A stretch of 9,119 bases of DNA from JAWPMV01 sp038527215. GTDB lineage: Bacteria > Bacteroidota > Bacteroidia > J057. Of this stretch, positions 1 through 7,700 are shown in pieces. The DNA lies in NCBI GenBank assembly GCA_038527215.1, contig JBCBGC010000196.1:1-9119 (forward strand), given 5' to 3'. A model generated the notes under the pieces. That model was not told the DNA's origin. It was given only the letters and a program-made list of their open reading frames with translations, and searched no databases. Position 1 is the first letter of the stretch. Every line of letters starts with the position of its first letter. The position numbers and the translations under genes are program-made.

Positions 1-560
1 GTTGGCTCATCCAATAAGAGCACTGCGGGATTCATGAGCAGCATCTTAGCTAGTAAGACGCGCATCCGCCAACCCCCAGAAAAGGTGTGGAAAGGCTCGT
101 GGTGGCTTTCAGCCGGAAACCCCAGCCCACTCAGAATGCTGTGCACCTGGGCCTCCATTTGGGGACCACCCTTGGTGTCAAATTCTGCTTGCTTAGCCGC
201 TAGCTCATCCAATAAAGTCGGATCCGACTCTCCTTTTTCCAGCCGGGCCAGAATATTTTCTATATCTGCTTGCAAGGCCAATAAAGGCGCAAAGGCATCT
301 CTGGCCACTTCTATAATAGGGCGACGGGTTTCATAGGAAAGCAAATCCTGACTGAAATAAGCGATGTCCACCCCACCAGCTTTGGCTACCCGGCCTTCGG
401 TAGGGGATTGCTCCCCGGCAATCATTTTGAGGAGGGTTGACTTCCCGGCTCCGTTCCGGCCGATCAGCCCCACCCGTTCTCCCTTCAAAAACTGGTAGGT
501 AGCATTTCTGAGCAGCCACCTACCACTGAATTCTATTCCGATTCCATCCAGTGTGAGCAT
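1..560 (-). CDS. ABC-F family ATP-binding protein, N-terminal part (cut by the window edge)
   Basis: Soluble ABC ATPase of the ABC-F class. Members have two ATPase cassettes and no membrane domain, and those that have been studied act on the ribosome. The 186 visible residues start MLTLDGIGIEFSGRWLL. They show Walker A GRNGAGKST (34-42), a Q-loop glutamine in YFSQD (Q71), the ABC-F-style signature FSGGWRMR (160-167), and Walker B LLLDEP (181-186), where the window ends. The stretch between Q-loop and signature (about 85-150) is the long helical arm region typical of the family. The second cassette, linker and C-terminus lie beyond the left edge, so the subfamily (Uup, EttA or resistance type) cannot be assigned. 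The start is the ATG at 560-558, which begins in the usual register for an ABC-F N-terminus. No Shine-Dalgarno sequence precedes it. The frame is intact throughout the visible part. Confidence 0.93.
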   Translation of the reverse strand, partial: MLTLDGIGIEFSGRWLLRNATYQFLKGERVGLIGRNGAGKSTLLKMIAGEQSPTEGRVAKAGGVDIAYFSQDLLSYETRRPIIEVARDAFAPLLALQADIENILARLEKGESDPTLLDELAAKQAEFDTKGGPQMEAQVHSILSGLGFPAESHHEPFHTFSGGWRMRVLLAKMLLMNPAVLLLDEP

Positions 561-654
561 AGTTCAAAACAACGTTTATTTAGGCAAAATCCCAAGGCGT
601 AAGCCAGGAGCAGCAGGAGGAGGAAGTTGGGCATGAGGGCCAGAGAGGGGAAGG

Positions 655-789
655 CTAAAAATTTAGACGAATTACTCAAATATTCTTGGCAATGCTTATT
701 TTATGTGAGGAAAAACCATAATTTTTTTAGTTTTCTACTAATTTTTTTATAATTTGCTAAAAATTCAAACACGGTGCTAATCCAATTAG
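655..789. promoter_or_regulatory. AT-rich upstream region with clustered TTAG/CTAA half-sites, possible repressor operators
   Basis: This is the 250-bp gap between the divergent ABC-F and XRE/S24 genes. Seven TTAG/CTAA tetranucleotides fall in 135 bp: CTAA at 655, TTAG at 663, TTAG at 727, CTAA at 738, CTAA at 757, CTAA at 777 and TTAG at 786. Several pair as inverted repeats: CTAAA-AA-TTTAG (655-666), TTAG-N7-CTAA (727-741) and CTAAT-CCA-ATTAG (777-789). The last lies 21 bp before the repressor ATG, a place where autoregulatory operators are common. Assignment as operators is inference. AT-richness alone raises the chance of such tetramers. I found no exact TAnnTTTG box; TATAATTTG at 748-756 is close but has the wrong spacing. 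Confidence 0.25.
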
Positions 790-810
790 TGGAAATAATC
801 TTCTCCCATC

Positions 811-1623
811 ATGAGTGATAAAGACAACCAGATTATCGGTAAAAACCTGAAGTATCTCCGCAAATTACGTGGACATACGCAGCAGGAACTGGCCAATCAG
901 TTGGGCATTCGCAGATCTTCTATTGGAGCGTATGAAGAGTGCCGGGCCACCCCTAAATATGAGACCCTGGAGAAGATCTCTGACTTCTTCGAAGTTTCTA
1001 TTGATTTGTTGGTAAAAGAAGATGTTTCCCAGTTTAGTGCCGAAGAGTTGAAAGGGCATCAGGGCAATCGCCGGATGGACATTGAAGGACGGAAACTCCG
1101 GGTACTGCCCATCACCATAGATGAGCATGGCCGGGAAAATATCGAATACGTGCAGACCAAGGCTTCTGCCGGATACCTGAATGGCTATGCTGATCCAGAA
1201 TTCATCGAAGAACTTCCTAAGTTTCAGCTACCTATGCTGGGTTCCGGAACTTTCCGCGCCTTTGAAATCAAAGGTGATTCTATGTTGCCGCTCAAATCAG
1301 GCACCATCATCATCGGTGAATACTTGCAGGACTGGCGGGAAGTAAAGGATGGCACTACCTACATCGTGGTTTCCACCACCGAAGGCGTGGTTTACAAGCG
1401 CATTTTTAACAAAACAGATGCTGATGGCGACCCTGCCTTTACCTTGGTTTCTGATAACGCGGCCTACGGACCTTATGAGATAAAAATCGAAGATGTGCGG
1501 GAGATCTGGAAAGCGAAGATGCTGATCAGTGATGAATTCCCAGATCCTTCTATGTCTTTAGAAAAGATTTCTTCCATCGTTTTGGATTTGCAGCAGGAAG
1601 TAATCAAGCTAAAAGGCCGCTAA
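811..1623 (+). CDS. XRE-family HTH / S24 LexA-like transcriptional repressor
   Basis: Two-domain cytoplasmic repressor of 270 residues. Residues 8-66 form an XRE helix-turn-helix, with the recognition part around QQELANQLGIRRSSIGAYEE (24-43). Residues from about 115 to 240 form an S24/LexA-like domain. The Ser/Lys dyad is visible as S157 in GDSM and K196 in VVYKR. An Ala-Gly pair (A120-G121, in KASAGYLNGY) lies 37 residues before the serine, and the serine and lysine are 39 residues apart, close to E. coli LexA spacing (A84, S119, K156). Self-cleavage is therefore plausible but not shown. The C-terminal 20 residues are heptad-like and may help dimerise. The ATG at 811 opens directly into the HTH domain, with no clear Shine-Dalgarno sequence. 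Neighbours are housekeeping genes, not phage genes, so a resident stress or SOS-like regulator is likelier than a prophage repressor. Its targets are unknown, and autoregulation is suggested by the half-sites upstream. Confidence 0.92.
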   Translation: MSDKDNQIIGKNLKYLRKLRGHTQQELANQLGIRRSSIGAYEECRATPKYETLEKISDFFEVSIDLLVKEDVSQFSAEELKGHQGNRRMDIEGRKLRVLPITIDEHGRENIEYVQTKASAGYLNGYADPEFIEELPKFQLPMLGSGTFRAFEIKGDSMLPLKSGTIIIGEYLQDWREVKDGTTYIVVSTTEGVVYKRIFNKTDADGDPAFTLVSDNAAYGPYEIKIEDVREIWKAKMLISDEFPDPSMSLEKISSIVLDLQQEVIKLKGR

Positions 1624-1650
1624 ATCCCGGTAAGAGGGACCTTTTATTCC

Positions 1651-1683
1651 TTTGTATTTGAGGAGTGCTCTGTCGTATCTTTG
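1651..1683 (+). promoter_or_regulatory. Bacteroidota-type promoter for the dipeptidase gene
   Basis: The sequence TATCTTTG at 1676-1683 is an exact match to the Bacteroidota -7 consensus TAnnTTTG. A TTTG at 1651-1654 lies 21 bp upstream and can serve as the -33 element (a second TTTG at 1657-1660 is 15 bp away). The box ends only 5 bp before the ATG at 1689, so transcription should begin at or within a few bases of the start codon. This supports 1689 over the upstream in-frame ATG at 1665, which would lie upstream of the -7 box. Confidence 0.6.
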
Positions 1684-1688
1684 TTCTG

Positions 1689-2471
1689 ATGCGAAAAACT
1701 CTCAATTGGCTAGGTTTGGTAGCGATACTTTTTGCCTGCCAGGACCCTGGTACGAACTCCTCTTCTGAAAATCCTCCTCAGCAAGATAGCCAAGCGGTAC
1801 AGATTATGCCGCCAGACCTGGACACAGCTGCGCTGGTATTGGAGACAGCTCCTCCCAGAGATACTTCTGCATTAGAACGTCGCTTAATCAAGCAAGGCCT
1901 GGTCAATTTCATTGACTACGCGCCAGAAGCCATCATTGACATGAAGTACTCCACCAAGGATAACTTTATGGCCGAGGATGTATACGAAGACTTCGCGGAA
2001 TGTTACCTGCAAAAGGAAGTAGCTGAGAGACTCAGCAAAGCACAGGACCTAATTATGGCAAAGCATCCCCGAATTCGGCTGCTGATTTATGATTGTGTGC
2101 GTCCCCGTACCGTCCAACACAAGATGTGGGAGGTCGTCAAGGATTCTTATCAGAAAAAATATGTCGCAGCACCCGGCGGAGGCGGTTCTATGCATAATTA
2201 CGGGGCCGCGGTGGACCTTGGGTTGGTGCATCTGGATACCGGAGTAGTAGACATGGGAACTGACTTCGATTTCTTTGGTGAACTAGCTCAACCCCGTTAT
2301 GAGGAGAAATTTGTGGCTGAAGGGGTATTTAGCAAATCCCAATTGGTGAATCGACGCATCATGCGGGCCGCTCTGCTAGAGGTAGGTTTCCATGGCATTT
2401 TGAGTGAGTGGTGGCACTTTGTGGGCTTTCCCAGGGACACTGTGCGGGCTCGCTACAAAATTGTGGAATAA
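1689..2471 (+). CDS. D-alanyl-D-alanine dipeptidase (VanX/M15D family) lipoprotein
   Basis: Zinc peptidase of 260 residues predicted to cleave D-Ala-D-Ala or related peptidoglycan dipeptides outside the inner membrane. The N-terminus MRKTLNWLGLVAILFAC is a lipoprotein signal ending in C17 (box LFAC, with an unusual Phe at -2), followed by a Ser/Pro/Gln-rich tether to about residue 60. Family residues are present: R138 in YDCVRPR, zinc ligands H169 and D176 in SMHNYGAAVD, and catalytic E240 with zinc ligand H243 in EWWHF. The H-to-D gap of 7 and E-to-H gap of 3 match VanX. The start at 1689 fits the promoter and gives a clean signal peptide; the ATG at 1665 would add eight residues in front. 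No vanRS/vanHA genes are present, so a role in cell-wall recycling or dipeptide scavenging is likelier than vancomycin resistance. It converges on the OstA-like gene with 2 bp between stop codons. Confidence 0.92.
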   Translation: MRKTLNWLGLVAILFACQDPGTNSSSENPPQQDSQAVQIMPPDLDTAALVLETAPPRDTSALERRLIKQGLVNFIDYAPEAIIDMKYSTKDNFMAEDVYEDFAECYLQKEVAERLSKAQDLIMAKHPRIRLLIYDCVRPRTVQHKMWEVVKDSYQKKYVAAPGGGGSMHNYGAAVDLGLVHLDTGVVDMGTDFDFFGELAQPRYEEKFVAEGVFSKSQLVNRRIMRAALLEVGFHGILSEWWHFVGFPRDTVRARYKIVE

Positions 2472-2480
2472 GCCTATTCC
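2465..2480. terminator. Hairpin across the two convergent stop codons, possible weak bidirectional terminator
   Basis: GGAATA-AGCC-TATTCC is a perfect 6-bp inverted repeat with a 4-base loop. It contains both the TAA of the dipeptidase gene (2469-2471) and the TAG of the OstA-like gene (2476-2474). Only 2 bp separate the two genes, so any terminator must overlap coding sequence. The stem is short and AT-rich and lacks a strong U-tract on the plus side, so termination is uncertain. Confidence 0.3.
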
Positions 2481-4621
2481 TGAATCATGGCTGGGGCCTG
2501 GGGTTCCGTCGGAGCGGTTGGGTCTTTGGGAGGTGTACCTCTTTTACTTTTACGCTTCTTTTGTTCCTGCGGAGGGCCACCTTCCAGATTAGGCTTTTCG
2601 GGTTTTTCTTCGATTCTCCAACTCATGCCCGTCAGTTGATTATCTTCAAACATGATAGCGTAATAGGGGGAATAAGTACCTGTGGGCTGTTGGAGGAAGA
2701 GGATCTTTTGCAGGTCTTTCTCGGCAAAAAACATGATCATTTCCTGGGAAAGCGCCTGGTTCATGCCCTCATAGGTTACATTAACCGTGTCCTCATCATT
2801 CTGGATAAAGTAAATGCTTTCACAGCTTCCGATGATGTGCAGCCTGCGCAATTCATTGTCGACGAATTTGGCGCGCATTTCTTTGCCTTTGATTTGGTTA
2901 AACCCCACCGTGTCTTCCTCACTGGCCACAAAGGCGGAGTTCCCAATCCACATGGAATCCAATTTGCCATTTTTGAGATAGACTCGCATGCGCTCACCGG
3001 ACAGCTGATTTTCGCCTGACCAGAGAACCGGGTCTTGGAAAAGTTCCATCATGGAATCCTCATAATAGTATACCATGGAATCCGCCCGTCCTTGCATTTC
3101 ATTCATATAGATGCGGACGTTCTTGAAGGCTTTGAACAGCCGCTGCCCCTTTTCGCCTGCTCCCTTTTCTTCGGCACCGCTGGTCGGGGAAGCAGCTGCT
3201 TCTCCGACGGTCATTTCTAAGTCCGTCGCACCGCTTAAGGAGGACAAGGGGAGGGCTACCTGGGCGCTGTCTTTGATGGCGATATGTTGTATGCCACTGT
3301 CCTGGACGGCACTATCTGCCTGCTGTGAGACGGGTTCGGCCAGGGAATCTTGTCCCTGGGTTACTATACTATCAACTTGAAGGGCTTTGGTTGAGTCAGG
3401 TATAGTGGTTTGAGCTAATGAGTCAGCCCGAACCTCCAAGCTATCATTCATCAAGGTATCGGCCAGCAGGCTGTCCACTCCGGCAGCGAGGCTATTCAGG
3501 GCGAGACTATCTGGGGTACCAGTGGAAGCTGATTTTGCTGATAAATCTTCTCGGGTGGTATATAAGGTATCCGCAAAAATGTAGAGGGTGTCATCATCCA
3601 TCCACTGAATAGCTACCGGATCATCGGTGATGAAATTTTCCTCTGTTTCCCGGTTAAATTCTCCATACCGCCCTCGAATCTCCATGCTGGAATCTTCTTC
3701 CAATACCACCACCTTCCCCATGGCGTAACCCATATTTTCTTCGTCATCATAAAAGAGGGTATCCGCTGACATGGAATAGGAAGAATCTTGTAAAACACTG
3801 CGCTCAAAGAGGTTGACCCGTTTGATATCTGTCTGGTAGTTGCCGGAGGTGGTTTCTATCCACCCATCCTTGCTTTCAATTTCTGTGAAGGTGATGAAGG
3901 TGGCGAGTTTTTCCTCGGTTGAGTACTCCAGCGTATCTGTGTAAAGATTATAGTCAGGACTTTTGAGCTCCACGCTGTCTTTGAAATAGGCTTTCTTTTC
4001 CTGGGAGTAATAATAGCCCAACTCACTGGTCAGGACATTGTCTCCATCAATCAATTTTCCCCCTTCCTTATAATACCCGTATTTTTCGTTTCGATAATAG
4101 GTCATCCGATCGGTGGTCAGGACCACATCTCCGTCCGTCATGATGATATCATCGTACACTTCCGCAATGCGGGTGTTTCCGTCATAAGTCAGCTTACGCG
4201 CTCGGAGATTCAGGCTGTCCTTCATCCGAATCAGGACTTTGCCAAAAGCAATCAGTCGGTTATCTGCCTCATAGTAATAAGCACTATCGCAATAGAAATA
4301 GGTGGTATCCTGTCGGAGGGCCACATTGCCGATCAGCTTTTGAACCGCTACGCTGGTGGTTTTGCGGAAGGTCAGCAGATCTGAATTGAGAATTTTCAGG
4401 CGATTATTATCTACCGTGTCGGCTTCTTCCGGATAGTTGCCAGGAGTAAAGGCTGGGGTAGGAGTGGGGGCCTGCGTGGAAGGGGCCTTGCCAGGAATAT
4501 TGACCTCTAATCCCTTGGGTTTCTTAACCGGCTCCTGCGCCATCAACCCTTGATGGGTCAGGGCAAGCAGGCATACGCACCAAAGGCAACCGGAGATGAT
4601 ATGGAAAAGAGATCGTTTCAT
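2474..4621 (-). CDS. OstA-like / LptA-like periplasmic protein with a low-complexity insert
   Basis: Secreted protein of 715 residues of the Bacteroidota OstA-like family, related to the LptA/LptD-N beta-jellyroll that carries lipopolysaccharide across the periplasm. A signal peptide (MKRSLFHII to about A28, GLMAQ) is followed by a Pro-rich tether (30-65). OstA repeats then run from about 72 to 360, with recurring strands such as YFYCDSAYYY, LTYDGNTRIAEVYDD, YTDTLEYSTEEKLATF and SADTLFYDDEENMGYAMGKV. Residues about 361-495 are a Ser/Asp/Ala-rich insert with repeated DSL/ADS motifs. The repeats resume at KAFKNVRIYMNEMQGRADSM (499-516) and run to about 670. The C-terminus is basic and Pro-rich (QKKRKSKRG, then PTAPTEPQAP). 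The start at 4621 gives the signal peptide and sits 8 bp after a good -7 box; the in-frame ATG at 4681 would put 20 unlikely residues in front. It is divergent from the amidohydrolase gene. Direct binding of lipopolysaccharide is inferred from the family. Confidence 0.88.
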   Translation of the reverse strand: MKRSLFHIISGCLWCVCLLALTHQGLMAQEPVKKPKGLEVNIPGKAPSTQAPTPTPAFTPGNYPEEADTVDNNRLKILNSDLLTFRKTTSVAVQKLIGNVALRQDTTYFYCDSAYYYEADNRLIAFGKVLIRMKDSLNLRARKLTYDGNTRIAEVYDDIIMTDGDVVLTTDRMTYYRNEKYGYYKEGGKLIDGDNVLTSELGYYYSQEKKAYFKDSVELKSPDYNLYTDTLEYSTEEKLATFITFTEIESKDGWIETTSGNYQTDIKRVNLFERSVLQDSSYSMSADTLFYDDEENMGYAMGKVVVLEEDSSMEIRGRYGEFNRETEENFITDDPVAIQWMDDDTLYIFADTLYTTREDLSAKSASTGTPDSLALNSLAAGVDSLLADTLMNDSLEVRADSLAQTTIPDSTKALQVDSIVTQGQDSLAEPVSQQADSAVQDSGIQHIAIKDSAQVALPLSSLSGATDLEMTVGEAAASPTSGAEEKGAGEKGQRLFKAFKNVRIYMNEMQGRADSMVYYYEDSMMELFQDPVLWSGENQLSGERMRVYLKNGKLDSMWIGNSAFVASEEDTVGFNQIKGKEMRAKFVDNELRRLHIIGSCESIYFIQNDEDTVNVTYEGMNQALSQEMIMFFAEKDLQKILFLQQPTGTYSPYYAIMFEDNQLTGMSWRIEEKPEKPNLEGGPPQEQKKRKSKRGTPPKDPTAPTEPQAPAMIQE

Positions 4622-4629
4622 GTTCAACG

Positions 4630-4662
4630 CAAAATTACCACAAAGGCCCCTGCTTTGGAAAA
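4630..4662 (-). promoter_or_regulatory. Promoter of the OstA-like gene
   Basis: On the minus strand TAATTTTG (4637-4630) matches TAnnTTTG exactly. It ends 8 bp before the ATG at 4621, so the 5' leader should be only a few bases. The -33 region is weaker: TTTT at 4662-4659, 21 bp away. An inverted repeat CAAAG-N7-CTTTG (4641-4657) lies in the spacer between the two elements, where a bound regulator could block polymerase. Confidence 0.5.
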
Positions 4663-4751
4663 TAATTACCCAATAGTGCAAAATTTGGGCTTGCAGGTTG
4701 TATGCAGATCGATAAAAAGGCCTGAAAGTTCCGATAATTTCCTCCCCCTGC

Positions 4752-4758
4752 TATATTG
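4752..4758 (+). promoter_or_regulatory. Weak candidate -7 box for the amidohydrolase gene
   Basis: TATATTG at 4752-4758 is a one-base-short version of TAnnTTTG, 13 bp upstream of the ATG at 4772. No convincing -33 TTTG lies 17-23 bp upstream (TTCC occurs at about 4729). It is offered only because its position resembles the clearer promoters in this window. Confidence 0.2.
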
Positions 4759-4771
4759 CAAAGCTAACGCT

Positions 4772-7700
4772 ATGACTACTATGAAAAAGATTTGCTTCCT
4801 CGCCATCATGGTGGCGGTATGCCTCCCCTTATTTTCTCAGAAGAAACATGCCTGGAAAGTAGAAGACCCTTTTGGCCCCACCCAAAATGTGTCCTTTACC
4901 ACCCAGGAAGGTACCTGGATGAATCTGGATGTCAGTCCAGATGGGAAAACCATTGCCTTCGATCTGCTGGGAGATATCTATACCATGCCTATTACCGGTG
5001 GCAAAGCTAGCTGCATAGCCAGCGGCTTGCCATACGAGTTTCAACCCCGCTTTAGTCCTGATGGCAAGCAATTGTTATTTACTTCTGACCGGGGAGGAGG
5101 GGACAATGTATGGGTAATGAAGGTAGACGGAAGTGAAGCCCGGCAGATCACCAAAGAAAGTTTTCGTTTGTTGAATAATGCAGTCTGGATGCCAGACGGG
5201 GAGTATTTCGTGGCCCGTAAACATTTTACGGCTACCCGCTCTCTGGGGGCTGGAGAAATGTGGATGTACCACCTCACCGGTGGTCAGGGGTTCCAACTCA
5301 CCAAGCGCAAAAACGATCAGCAGGACGCTGGTGAGCCTTTTGTTTCACCTGATGGGCGCTATGTCTATTTCAGCGAAGACATGAGCGGCGGCTCTTTTTT
5401 CGAGTACAACAAAGACCCGAATGGCCGCATCTATATGATCCGGCGATACGATCGGGAGACAGGACGCTTAGAAAATGTAACCGGAGGAGCTGGTGGCGCT
5501 TGTCGTCCTACGATCTCCCCCGATGGTAAAACCCTGGCCATGGTAAAACGGGTGCGCACCCAATCGGTCCTATACCTGCACGACCTGGCTTCTGGAGAAG
5601 AGTGGCCTGTATTTGATGGACTGACCAAAGACCAACAAGAAACCTGGGCCATTCACGGGGTCTACCCCAATTTTGCCTGGATGCCCGACGGGAAGGAAAT
5701 TGTGGTTTATGGACAGGGTAAAATCCATCGGGTCAACGTGGAGACCTTTGAATCGAATGAAATTCCCTTTGAAGCGGAGGTAAAACAGATTGTGCATGAA
5801 GCGGCCAATTTCAAGCAGGAAGTTGCTCCCGAAACTTTTAAAGCGCGCATGATCCGGCAGGCAGTAACCTCTCCTGATGGAGCCTGGCTGGCTTTTAATG
5901 CAGCAGGACACATTTACCTGAAGGCCCTGCCAGACGGTGAACCCAGCAGACTTAGCAATGACGAAGGCCACCTCGAATATGCGCCCGCTTTTAGTCCGGA
6001 TGGAAAGACCTTGGTTTACACCACCTGGAGCGATGTGGATCATGGCGGTATTTATCGGATGGAGCTGAGTAAAAAAGGCGGAGCCGGGGAAAAAATTTCA
6101 CAGGAAAAAGGATTTTATCATCATCCTCAATTTAGTCCTGACGGCAAGCGGATCGTCTACCAAAAGGGAGGAGGAAATACGGTGCTGGGCAATACATACA
6201 GCAAGAACACGGGCCTATTCGTCATGCAGGCCGATGGAAGTGAGGCCCAAAGGATTCATCCTTCTGGCAACTCTCCTCGCTTTGACTCCAGCGGCAAGAA
6301 GGTTTATTTCCTGAGCGGCGGAGGCATGCGGAAGTTTTTTCAGGAAATAGATTTAGAAACCCTCAAGGTGCAGACCCTCTTCAACGCCACCTATGCCAAC
6401 CAGTTTGTGCCCAGCCCTGATGGAAAATGGTTAGCCTTCACGGAATTGTTTCAGGCTTATATCGTGCCTTTTCCCCGTTTAGGGAAGGCCGTTTCTTTAT
6501 CCAAAAACATTAAATCCATCCCTATAAAGAAAGTCTCTCGCGATGCGGGAACTTCTCTTCACTGGTCGGGCGATGGACAGACCTTACACTGGGTCTTGGG
6601 AGAAGAATACTACAGCAGATCTTTGCAAAATAGCTTTGACTTCCTACCAGGGGCTCCGGATACCTTGCCGGCCATTGATACCACAGGCCTATCTATCGGG
6701 CTGGAATTAAGCACGGATATTCCTCGCGGGCAGATCGCTCTGACGAATGCGCGTATTATCACGATGAAAGGGGATGAGGTGATTGAAAATGGCTATGTCC
6801 ACATTGAAAATAACCGCATCAAAAGAATAGGCAAAGGCAGTGGTCGGTTTACCAGTGAGGTGGAAGTGATTGATTGTGAAGGCAAAACCATCATTCCCGG
6901 ATTGATTGATGTCCATGCCCACCTGGGAGCCAGTTGGAACGGCATTTCACCTCAGCAACAATGGTCCTACTATGCGAACCTCGCCTATGGGGTTACCACT
7001 ACCCATGACCCTTCGATCAGCACCGAAATGGTCTTTAGCCAGTCAGAAATGGTGAAGAGCGGCGTTATGCTCGGCCCTCGCATTTACTCTACCGGAACCA
7101 TTCTGTATGGAGCAGATGGGGATTTTAAAGCGGTGATCAACAGCTACGAAGATGCACTTTCCCATCTACGCAGATTGAAAGCGGTTGGGGCTTTTTCGGT
7201 TAAAAGCTACAATCAACCTCGCAGGGAACAGCGGCAGCAAGTCATGAAGGCCGCGCGGCAGTTGAAAATGATGGTTTATCCGGAAGGCGGTTCTACCTTC
7301 CTGCACAATATGAGCATGATTCTGGATGGACACACTGGCGTGGAGCATTCTATTCCTGTAAATCCGCCTTACCGGGACGTCATTAACCTATGGGCAGGCA
7401 GTAGCACGGGCTATACACCTACGCTGATCGTAGGCTACGGCGGCGTTTGGGGAGAAAATTACTGGTACCAGAAGACGGACGTTTGGGAAAAGGATCGCCT
7501 GCTGACCTATACGCCCCGGTCGATTGTGGATGCCCGCTCCCGTCGTCGGGAGATGATACCGGACGAAGAGTGGGAAATGGGATTTATTCAAAACAGTGCC
7601 GGCTGCAAAGCGCTGGTTGATGCAGGAGGCAAGGTGCAACTTGGAGCACATGGCCAATTACAGGGCCTGGGGGTTCACTGGGAACTATGGATGTTGGAAA

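Noticed and set aside
811..1623. Prophage boundary marked by a C1/C2-type repressor
   Set aside because: No integrase, attachment site, Cro-like divergent gene or structural phage gene is present; neighbours are housekeeping genes.
1625..1645. TCCC-N7-GGGA followed by CCTTTTATT as a terminator for the repressor gene
   Set aside because: The stem has only 4 bp and the T-run is interrupted, so it is not better than chance.
1689..2471. Vancomycin-resistance cluster
   Set aside because: A VanX-type enzyme alone, with a lipoprotein signal and no vanHA or vanRS neighbours, does not indicate resistance.
2408..3019. Plus-strand open frame of 203 codons
   Set aside because: It is antisense to the OstA-like gene and out of frame with the dipeptidase, with no motif.
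4550..4771. N-terminal extension of 74 codons on the amidohydrolase frame
   Set aside because: It lies antisense to the OstA-like signal peptide and through both promoters. It would also bury a clear signal peptide that begins at 4772.
5570..6043. Minus-strand open frame of 157 codons
   Set aside because: It is a shadow of the beta-propeller coding sequence; its length follows from the codon bias of the opposite strand.
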